42,727 bases of DNA from Akkermansiaceae bacterium (GTDB taxonomy: Bacteria > Verrucomicrobiota > Verrucomicrobiia > Verrucomicrobiales > Akkermansiaceae). Shown in pieces: positions 1-7,800 of this stretch. A program made the position numbers and the translations under genes. The stretch is taken from assembly GCA_028822935.1 (NCBI GenBank), contig JAPKCM010000038.1:1-42727 (forward strand), given 5' to 3'. Below the pieces are notes generated by a model. It saw only the letters and a list, made by a program, of their open reading frames with translations, ran no database searches and had not been told where the DNA came from. Every line of letters starts with the position of its first letter. Within the stretch, counting starts at the first letter, position 1.

Positions 1-431
1 GTGAGGGTGACGCGCTTGATTACATCGCAGGCTACGCGGTGCATAACGACTACTCTGAGCGTGAGTGGCAGTTGGAGAAGGGGGGCCAGTGGGTGAAAGG
101 GAAATCCGCTGACAGCTACGCGCCCTTTGGTCCCTACCTCGCAACCAAGGACGAGGTGGGCGATCCGAATAATCTCAATCTGTGGCTCACGCTGAATGGC
201 AAGAAGCTCCAGGACGGTTGCACGACAGATTTCATTTTTAATATCCAGCATGTCATCAGCTACCTTAGCGAATTTATGACCCTGCTCCCGGGCGACGTCA
301 TTTCCACCGGGACTCCAGCGGGGGTTGGTCTGGGATTTGATCCACCGAGGTATTTGAAGGCCGGAGACGTGGTCGAGCTGGGGATCGACGGACTGGGATC
401 GCAGAAGCAAACGGCGGTCAAGGAGAGCTAG
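1..431 (+). CDS. Fumarylacetoacetate hydrolase family protein, C-terminal part (probable 2,4-diketo-3-deoxy-L-fuconate hydrolase)
   Basis: The reading frame is open from the window edge (first full codon at 3), so the N-terminus lies outside. The visible ~142 residues carry the end of the FAH fold: the strand DYIAGYAVHNDYSEREWQ, a K-rich substrate segment, GPYLATKDEVGDPNNLNLWL and the signature VISTGTPAGVGLGF near the C-terminus. FAH-family enzymes hydrolyse or isomerise 2,4-dioxo acids using a metal bound by acidic residues, most of which would lie upstream. The next gene starts one base after this stop and encodes L-fuconate dehydratase. In the non-phosphorylated L-fucose pathway an FAH-family hydrolase splits 2,4-diketo-3-deoxy-L-fuconate into pyruvate and L-lactate, so that role is inferred from context. 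The family assignment is secure; the exact substrate is not. Confidence 0.85.
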   Translation, partial: EGDALDYIAGYAVHNDYSEREWQLEKGGQWVKGKSADSYAPFGPYLATKDEVGDPNNLNLWLTLNGKKLQDGCTTDFIFNIQHVISYLSEFMTLLPGDVISTGTPAGVGLGFDPPRYLKAGDVVELGIDGLGSQKQTAVKES

Positions 432-432
432 A

Positions 433-1767
433 ATGATGAAAATCACTTCCGCCGAAGTCATCGATCTGCGCGTGCCGACGTCGGATGATATGCTGGGGTC
501 GGATCCCTTTCACAAGGCTCCCGATTATTCTTCCGCGGTCTTGCACCTCGAGACCGATGGCGGGCTCCGTGGGGTCGCGGTGGTGTTCACGGTTGGCGCT
601 GGGACGGACTGGATCTGCCACGGTATCCGCGATCTCGCGCAGCTGGTGGTGGGAACTTCGCTTGAGGATTTTTCGGCCGCGCCCCTGAAACTCTACCGGC
701 GCTTGATCGACCACCACCAGCTGCGCTGGCTGCACGATGGGGTTTTCCGGATGGCTTGCGGAGCGATCATCAATGCGATGTGGGATCTGTGGGCGAAGTC
801 TGAGAACAAGCCCTTGTGGAAGCTCCTGGTGGATCTTGAGCCGGAGTTTGTCGTCGCTTGCATTGACTGGCGTCACCTGCAGGATGCGCTGAGCCCGGAT
901 GAGGCCCTCGCGATTTTGAAGACCGCGAAGGCGCACAAGGTGACGCGCGAGCAAGAGATGAGCGTGCTCGGTCCGAAGGCCTACTGCACCGCAGGTTGGC
1001 TGGGCTTGAGCGATGAGGCGATTCTTGAGACCGTGCGGAAGCTGCAGGAAACAGGCTTCGATGCCTTCAAGTTGAAGGTCGGGCAAGATCTCGAGAGGGA
1101 TGTGGCGCGTCTTCAATTTCTGCGCGATGCCCTTGGTCCCGATCAATCCTTGATGGTCGATGCGAACCAGTATTGGGGCGTCGATGAGGCCAAGGAGCAC
1201 ATCGAGCACTACGAGCCCTTTGGATTGAAGTGGGTCGAGGAACCGATTGCCCGGGATGACGTCCTTGGCTATCTTGAACTCTCTGAGACCTTCAAGGGTG
1301 CCTCCTTTAAATTTGCCTGTGGCGAGCAAGCCGCCTCGCCCGTGATTTTCAAGCAACTGCTCAAGAGCGGTGGGATCGGATACTGCCAGATCGATGCGGT
1401 GCGGGTGGCCGGGGTCAATGATGTCATGGCGATCATTCTCATGGCGGCAAAATTTGGCGTCCCGGTCTGTCCCCATGGCGGCGGAATTGCGCTGTGCAAC
1501 ATGATTCAACACTACGGAATGTGGGATCAAATTGCCGTGAGCGGGCACTCGGACACGCAGCTCGTGGAGTACATCGATTTCCTCCAAGATTCTGTCGAGC
1601 ATCCGGTGCGGACGAAGAGTGGCCACTATGTCACGCCCGTAGCCCCGGGTTGGGGATTGGAATTCAACGCTGATTTTCTTGCCGATCACACCTTCCCGAG
1701 CGGGAAGATCTGGCGCGAGCGCCCGGAGAACCGTTGTGGTGTTCACTTCGAATGCGATCTTGGATAG
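433..1767 (+). CDS. fucD: L-fuconate dehydratase (enolase superfamily)
   Basis: This 444-residue cytoplasmic enzyme removes water from L-fuconate to give 2-keto-3-deoxy-L-fuconate. It matches the FucD/ENOSF1 branch of the enolase superfamily in length and content. It has the catalytic KxK pair (K213-x-K215 in FKLKVG), metal ligands D243 (MVDANQ), E269 (VEEP) and E298 (CGEQ), and the general acid/base histidine H348 in CPHGGG. The N-terminal capping domain contains WLHDGVFRMACGAIINAMWD. A good ribosome-binding sequence (AAGGAG around 420-425) precedes the start by about 7 bases; ATG at 433 or 436 could be used. It is tightly coupled to the upstream FAH hydrolase (1-nt gap), which supports an L-fucose/L-fuconate operon. 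The long antisense frame over this gene is a codon-bias shadow. Confidence 0.93.
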   Translation: MMKITSAEVIDLRVPTSDDMLGSDPFHKAPDYSSAVLHLETDGGLRGVAVVFTVGAGTDWICHGIRDLAQLVVGTSLEDFSAAPLKLYRRLIDHHQLRWLHDGVFRMACGAIINAMWDLWAKSENKPLWKLLVDLEPEFVVACIDWRHLQDALSPDEALAILKTAKAHKVTREQEMSVLGPKAYCTAGWLGLSDEAILETVRKLQETGFDAFKLKVGQDLERDVARLQFLRDALGPDQSLMVDANQYWGVDEAKEHIEHYEPFGLKWVEEPIARDDVLGYLELSETFKGASFKFACGEQAASPVIFKQLLKSGGIGYCQIDAVRVAGVNDVMAIILMAAKFGVPVCPHGGGIALCNMIQHYGMWDQIAVSGHSDTQLVEYIDFLQDSVEHPVRTKSGHYVTPVAPGWGLEFNADFLADHTFPSGKIWRERPENRCGVHFECDLG

Positions 1768-1865
1768 AATACTGCTCTCCCATTCGGAACTCTGAGATCT
1801 TACTGAACCTCTAGTCTGGTTTTGGGCTTCTTTGCTCGTGGCTCTCCCGTTAGGCTTGCGATCCA

Positions 1866-3236
1866 ATGCGACCTAGCAGTGATCCCTATAAACTCGACCC
1901 ATCCAAAATAGAGGAGCCTCCGACCACCTTGCGCGGCAGCCTCAAACACATCGGACCCGGGTTCGTGCTGTCGGCGTCCATCGTGGGCTCGGGCGAGCTG
2001 GTCGCGACCACGACCCTTGGTGCCGAGGCGGGATTCATCGCCCTGTGGGTGATCCTCATTAGCTGTTTGGTGAAAGTCGCGGTGCAGGTGGAATTTGGAA
2101 AACGCGCGATCGCGACCGGCAAACCGACCTTTGCATTGCTCGACAAATTGCCCGGTATGAGAATCGGCAAGGCGCACTGGAGCATCTGGGCGTGGCTTTT
2201 TTTGATGCTCTTCAAATTCCTCCAGGTCGGCGGCATCATTGGCATGGTCGCGGTGCTTTTGAACATGGCCCTCCCTGCGATATCGACCGATATTTGGCTG
2301 GTGGTGACCGTCGTAATCGTCGGGATCATCGTTTCGGGAGGTTACTACAAATTGATCGAAACCCTCTCCGTGGTGATGATCGGCTTGTTTACCGTTTTCA
2401 CTCTTGTCTCGCTGGTGGCGCTGCAGCTCGGACCGGAGGCCGTCACGATCGGCGAGGTGTTTTCGGGTCTCACTTTCAGTCTGCCGAGTGACAATGCGAT
2501 GCTCTTGCTGGTCATCGGTGCCTTCGGTATCACGGGGGTCGGAGGGGACGAGATCATGGCTTACAACTACTGGTTGATTGAAAAAGGCTACGCCGCGAAG
2601 ACCGGCGAATCTGACGGCAGCGACGCGTGGGCGCGACGCGCGAAAGGTTGGACCAAGGTGATGATCGTCGATGCGGTGGCAGCGATGACCGTCTATACCG
2701 TCATGACTGCGGCTTTCTACATCCTTGGCGCAGGATTGCTGCACGGGCGTGGCGAGGTTCCCGGCGGCGGCGGTGGGCCATTCCTGGAATACCTGGCAAC
2801 GATGTATACGACGACGCTGGGAGACTGGGCGGGACCGATGTTCTACGCCGGCGCATTTGTGGTGCTGTTCTCGACGACTTTTGCCGCGCTCGCGGCTTGG
2901 ACCCGGCAGTTTGCTGATGCCTTTGGGCAGATCGGGATGTTCGATTTCTCGAATTTAAAAAAGCGCATGCGCTGGATTGCGGGCTTGGCCTGGGTCATTC
3001 CAGTTCTGTGGGCGATCGTCTATAAAGCGGTCGGCAATCCGGTCTTCATGGTCTTCGTCGGCGGCTTTGTCACTTCGATCATCCTCCTGATTGTGCTCTA
3101 TGCCGCAATCTATTTTAAACGGCGTGACTCCGATCCGCGTTTGGATCTCGGTAAGGGTTTCGCGGTCTGGTTCTGGGCGAGCGCGATCCTAATCGTGCTG
3201 GTTGGGATCTGGACAGCGGCGAAACCGTTCCTCTAA
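1866..3236 (+). CDS. Nramp-fold membrane transporter lacking canonical metal motifs
   Basis: A 456-residue polytopic membrane protein with about 11 hydrophobic segments, clearly related to Nramp/SLC11 transporters: the N-terminal LKHIGPGFVLSASIVGSGEL segment aligns with Nramp TM1. Canonical Nramp proteins bind Mn/Fe with DPGN in TM1 and MPH in TM6. Here the TM1 position reads GSGEL (residues 41-45) and the TM6 region reads GVGGDEIMAYNYW (about 223-235), so neither motif is present. This divergent subfamily is common in PVC bacteria and is usually annotated as a divalent-metal transporter. The gene starts 98 bases after fucD on the same strand, so transport of a sugar acid or another substrate is a fair alternative. 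No clear Shine-Dalgarno sequence was seen before ATG 1866. The fold is secure, the substrate unknown. Confidence 0.85.
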   Translation: MRPSSDPYKLDPSKIEEPPTTLRGSLKHIGPGFVLSASIVGSGELVATTTLGAEAGFIALWVILISCLVKVAVQVEFGKRAIATGKPTFALLDKLPGMRIGKAHWSIWAWLFLMLFKFLQVGGIIGMVAVLLNMALPAISTDIWLVVTVVIVGIIVSGGYYKLIETLSVVMIGLFTVFTLVSLVALQLGPEAVTIGEVFSGLTFSLPSDNAMLLLVIGAFGITGVGGDEIMAYNYWLIEKGYAAKTGESDGSDAWARRAKGWTKVMIVDAVAAMTVYTVMTAAFYILGAGLLHGRGEVPGGGGGPFLEYLATMYTTTLGDWAGPMFYAGAFVVLFSTTFAALAAWTRQFADAFGQIGMFDFSNLKKRMRWIAGLAWVIPVLWAIVYKAVGNPVFMVFVGGFVTSIILLIVLYAAIYFKRRDSDPRLDLGKGFAVWFWASAILIVLVGIWTAAKPFL

Positions 3237-3257
3237 GAATGTGAGCCTGCCCCGAAA

Positions 3258-3284
3258 GAATCGTTTCGCTCGACGAGACGATTC
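3258..3284. terminator. Hairpin between convergent genes, possible bidirectional terminator
   Basis: An 11-bp inverted repeat (GAATCGTTTCG ... CGAGACGATTC, one G-T pair) with a 5-nt loop sits in the 81-bp gap between the convergent transporter and threonine synthase genes. There is no T-tract on either side, so intrinsic termination is only suggested by position and stem strength. Confidence 0.4.
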
Positions 3285-3317
3285 GAGATGGAGGCCGCTC
3301 CAGGATTCGCTCGGCGT

Positions 3318-4544
3318 TTAGACGAATTGGGAATAATCGATTGGACTGTGTCGATCCAACTGATCGGTCACTGGAGGCATGTCGTACTTGAGGCCGGTAG
3401 CGCAGTTAAATAGAACCACAGACTCATCGCGACGGACCCTTCCGCTCGTCAGTTCCTTTTTGTAGGCGGCGTAGGTTGCGGCGCCTTCGGGGCAGAGCAA
3501 AATCCCCTCGCGATCAGCAACTTCCTGGCGCGCGGCGATGATGGCATCATCGTCGACCGCGGTGGCAAAGCCTCCAGTCTCCCGCACGCCGCGCAGGATA
3601 AGAAAATCGCCAACCGCCGCCGGCACGCGGATTCCGGCGGCCACAGTGTGCGCATCTTCCCACAGCTCGGCGTGGTCGGCACCGTCCTCGAAGGCCTTGA
3701 CGATCGGTGCGCAACCGCTGGCCTGCACCGCCACCATACGAGGGCGTTTCGAACCAATCCAACCGATCGCCTCGAGTTCGTCGAAGGCCTTCACCATCCC
3801 GATGAGCCCGGTTCCACCGCCGGTGGGGTAGAAGATGACATCCGGGAGCTGCCAGCCGAACTGCTCGGCGAGTTCCAAGCCCATCGTCTTTTTTCCCTCA
3901 ATGCGATAGGGTTCTTTAAGCGTCGAGAGATCGAACCAGCCTGTGTCTTCAACTCCCTCGCGCACGATTTTTCCGCAGTCCGTGATGAGCCCGTTGACGC
4001 GCCACACCTTGGCACCCTGCATCGCGATCTCGCGGATGTTCGTCTCCGGCGTGTCCTCGGGGCAAAACACGAAGGCCTCCATGCCGGCGCTGCGCGCGTA
4101 AGCGGCCATCGCAGCGCCTGCGTTGCCGTTTGTTGGAATGGCGAGCTGATTCAAGCCGAGTTCCTTGGCCATCGAGACCGCCAGGCACAAACCGCGCGCC
4201 TTGAATGAACCGGTCGGTAAGCGTCCTTCGTCTTTAATGAAAACTTCGTCGCCACCTCCTAATCGTGAGGCCCTTAATAGGGGCGTCATCTGCTCGCCGA
4301 GACTCACGATATTCTCTGGCTTCCGCACCGGGAGGAACTCGCGATAGCGCCAAAAATCTTCGGCTCGTTCGAGGAGATCGGCCGGTTTCAAGGCAGCGCT
4401 GAGTGCGGGCAAATCGTAGCGCACCAAAAGGGGAGCACCCACTTTGGAGAGGCCGTGGACCTCATTCGCGCGATAGTGCTCGCCAGTTTTGGAGCATTCG
4501 AGATGCGTGACAAAGTTCGGTTGATCATTTGTGGTATTGGACAT
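3318..4544 (-). CDS. thrC: Threonine synthase
   Basis: A 408-residue PLP-dependent enzyme that converts O-phospho-L-homoserine to L-threonine in the cytoplasm. The PLP-binding lysine is K115 in LPTGSFKARG. The cofactor is further held by the TNGNAGAAMAAYA segment and the glycine-rich loop PTGGGTGLIGM. The N-terminal LECSKTGEHYRANEVHGLS matches the zinc-ribbon-like beginning of many threonine synthases, but only one cysteine remains there. Length and motif order agree with the archaeal/plant-like class of ThrC. Related fold-type II enzymes such as threonine dehydratase are less likely because they lack this N-terminal extension. It is transcribed alone, convergent with the transporter and divergent from the CotH-type gene. 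It looks like a housekeeping gene between two accessory regions. Confidence 0.9.
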   Translation of the reverse strand: MSNTTNDQPNFVTHLECSKTGEHYRANEVHGLSKVGAPLLVRYDLPALSAALKPADLLERAEDFWRYREFLPVRKPENIVSLGEQMTPLLRASRLGGGDEVFIKDEGRLPTGSFKARGLCLAVSMAKELGLNQLAIPTNGNAGAAMAAYARSAGMEAFVFCPEDTPETNIREIAMQGAKVWRVNGLITDCGKIVREGVEDTGWFDLSTLKEPYRIEGKKTMGLELAEQFGWQLPDVIFYPTGGGTGLIGMVKAFDELEAIGWIGSKRPRMVAVQASGCAPIVKAFEDGADHAELWEDAHTVAAGIRVPAAVGDFLILRGVRETGGFATAVDDDAIIAARQEVADREGILLCPEGAATYAAYKKELTSGRVRRDESVVLFNCATGLKYDMPPVTDQLDRHSPIDYSQFV

Positions 4545-4858
4545 GACAGAATATGATTAGGATCTTTTATTTGCTCTCGAGGCTTGCGCCACGCCGGGTC
4601 ACCTCCAGCTTCTAGGCGGCGAAAAGAAATCACCAGCACCGTCGAGCTTGTGGTATTTTCTCGGGGGGGAGCTTCCCAAACCGGGGACGTTTGGGGAATC
4701 CTAAATGATGAAGAGGTTATCGGAAGTGCCTTGTAGTCGCATTTTTGTCATGGCTTTTGTTGAATCATTGTTGTGGCTTAAGTTTTTACTTTTGTTGGTG
4801 TCACTCTTTAAAGTGTCATCTTCACATCACACATCCGTCCCGAATCCCGTTTCCTATC
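4545..4858. other. Intergenic region between divergent genes
   Basis: This 314-bp gap separates threonine synthase (-) from the CotH/lamin-tail gene (+) and must hold both promoters. It contains the strong hairpin annotated at 4673-4697 and a direct repeat GTGTCA at 4798-4803 and 4813-4818. I could not assign a confident -35/-10 pair. The frame of the downstream gene is open from 4745, but the translation before 4859 does not look like protein. Confidence 0.5.
4673..4697. repeat. 9-bp inverted repeat in divergent promoter region
   Basis: TTCCCAAAC and GTTTGGGGAA-type arms (7 perfect pairs CCCAAAC/GTTTGGG plus two outer pairs, one of them G-T) enclose the 7-nt loop CGGGGAC. Its position between divergent genes fits an operator, an RNA hairpin, or a copy of a dispersed palindrome. 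No second copy was noticed in this window. Confidence 0.45.
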
Positions 4859-7800
4859 ATGAATGCTCCGCTCTTCTGCGGATGGGCCCTCATCGGCTTC
4901 ATCCGTTCCTGCTCCCTCGTCTTCGCTGCCGTCGCCATTCTCGGCTTCTCGGCAGTAAACTCTCTCGCGGCTCCGGTCATCGTCGAGTTCATGGCTTCCA
5001 ATGACAAATCCCTTTACGATGAGGATGGAGAATCATCCGACTGGATGGAGATCTTTAATCCGGCTCCGGCTCCAGTTGATATCAGCGGATGGTTTCTCAC
5101 CAATGATCCCGGTGAACTCGACAGGTGGCAACTGCCCATCGGCACCATTCTTCCCTCGGGGGGATCACTCATCGTCTTCGCCTCCGACAAGGATCGGGAT
5201 GCGGGCGAGTTCCATACCAACTTCAAACTCAGCAAGAATGCCGGTGGCTATCTCGCACTCGTGGAAGCCGATGGCCGGACCATCGTGCAAGACTACCCAA
5301 ACTATCCAGAGCAGTTCGACGACTTTTCCTACGGTCTGGCCCAGACCGGGAGCGGCTCCGACGTCACCATCGTCCCTGAGAATTCCATCTGCACTCTCCT
5401 GGTCCCGACCTCCGATATCGGAAACTCCTGGCGGGACAAGCAGTTCGATGATTCCTCTTGGTCCACTGCCAATACCGGTATCGGGTACGATTACGGTAAT
5501 CTCATTGGGAGCAACGCCGATGTGCAGTCCCAGATGGATGACACCAACGGCAGCGTCTACATCCGCATTCCCTTCACCATCAATGACCCTGCTGTCCTGA
5601 CCTCGCTCACCCTTCGCATGAAGTACGACGATGGCTTTGCCGCCTATCTCAACGGCGAGCTGGTGGCCTCCGCCCAAGCTCCGGCCAGCCCGCAGTGGAA
5701 CTCGCTGGCCACTGCCGATCATTCGGACGGCAGCGCAGTCGTCTTTGTCGACTTCAACATCTCGGCAAATCTCAATCTGGTGGACGCCGGAAGCAACGTC
5801 CTCGCCATTCATGGACTCAACAGAAGGCTGGACAGCTCCGATCTTCTGATTCTCCCCCAACTCGATACCACGACCGCGGCCACGAATCCCGGTCTCGGAG
5901 CAGTCGATTATTTTCAGAACCCCACTCCGGGCACCTCGAACGGCAGTAACCAAGGCCTTCCTGCGGAGGCCGTGGCCTTCTCGATTCCCGGTCGCGGATT
6001 CACGGGTTCTTTGTCTCTCGGCCTCTCCGTCTCTTCCCCCACTGCCCAGATCCGCTACACCTCCAATGGTGACTCGCCGACCTCATCATCTACCCTCTAC
6101 ACGGGCTCGCCCATCAACATCACTTCATCCCGGATCATTCGCGCCCGCGCCTACGATTCGGGCTTGGCGCCGGGTCCGGTCACCGAGGAGGGTTATATCG
6201 AGCTCGCTGCCAGTGCCGCATCGTTCACCTCCGATATTCCGGTCGTAGTGATGGAGAAGTTCGGCGGTGGACCCAGCGCAAGTAATGGAAAGGCCTACGT
6301 CTTTTTCGCCTTTTTCGAGCCTGATCCCAACACCGGGATCACCACTCTGAACAAGCCATATGCCCTGGGCACCCGGGGCGGTTACAAAACCCGGGGATCC
6401 TCTTCCGCTGGATTTGAGAAGAAAGCCTACAGCATCGAGGCCTGGAACGAAGACAACCGGAACAAGGATATCGCTCCCTTAGGAATGCCGGAGGAGTCCG
6501 ACTGGATCCTCAACGCCCGCTCCCAGTATGACCCTTCACTGATGCGGAACGCCCTGATTTACAACCTGAGCAATCAATCGGGCCGCTATGCCGTCCGCAC
6601 TCGTTTCGTGGAGCTCTTTCTTAACACCAACGGCGGCAACCTGAGCTACGGCACAAGCAGCTCCTTCGATTACGACGGAGTCTACACCTTCATGGAAAAG
6701 ATCACGCGCGACAAGGATCGCATTGATGTGGAACGGCTGCCCGAAAGCGTCACCAGCGAGCCGGGGATTACGGGTGGATACATCATGAAAATCGACCGTC
6801 TCGATCCCGGTGACAGTGGATTGAGCGCGGGCGGAAGATCCCTCGGCTGGGTCTATCCGAAAGAGGAAGACGTCACCCCGGAGCAGGCCAACTGGCTCCG
6901 CGATTACCTCAATGCGATGAACAGTTCGCTCAGCGGAAACAACTACGAGGACTACATCGATCCTCTGGCCTGGGCGGACCACCACCTGCACAATGTCCTC
7001 GCTCTCAATGCCGATGCCCTGAGGCTGAGCACCTATTTCCACAAGACTCGCCAGGGAAAAATGGAGTTTGGCCCCATCTGGGACTTCGACCGCTCCATGG
7101 ATTCTACCGATGGCCGTGACAACAGCCCGACGTCCTGGTCCGGGGGCACCGCCTACTTCACCTTTCCCTGGTGGAACGAACTCTTCAACAACGAGGATTT
7201 CTGGCAGCTCTACATTGACCGCTACTTCGAGCTCCGAAAGGGACCCTGGACCACCGCCAACGTGCAGCAAATCATCGACGATTACGCAGCCGAACTTAAC
7301 CAGGCTCAGGTCCGCAACTTCCAACGATTCTCCAATCAACCCCGCTTTGGGGGATACTCCGGGGAGGTCAACCACCTCCGGAACTGGCTCACGACGCGCC
7401 TCAACTGGATGGACGGGCAGTTCGTCCCCGAGCCCGCCACCAACCTCAGTAACGGCACCTTCCCGGCTGGAACGAACCTCACGCTTTCCGGCGACCTCAG
7501 CAATGGCCGCACCATCTGGTATACCCTTAACGGGACGGACCCCCGCTTCACTAGTAACACCACCATTCTCAGTACCGAGACCCTCGTCGAGGTCACGGCG
7601 CCGGCCAAGGCCATCGTTCCTACCAGTAATATCGGAACCACCTGGCGTGGCGACAATGAGCCCTACAACGACGCCACCTGGATCAGCGGCACCAACGGCG
7701 TTGGGTTTGACTCCGCTACCACCTATAATCCCTACATCAACATCAACTTCGAGGCCCCCAATCCCGTCATGTCCGGGGTCAACACCAGCGCCTACGTCCG

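Noticed and set aside
418-1866. 482-codon minus-strand frame over fucD
   Set aside because: It is antisense to a gene with all catalytic residues; its translation has no recognisable domain and arises from GC-rich third positions.
4745-4858. Upstream extension of the CotH ORF
   Set aside because: The residues are Cys/His/Ser-rich and unlike a signal peptide; ATG 4859 gives a proper one.
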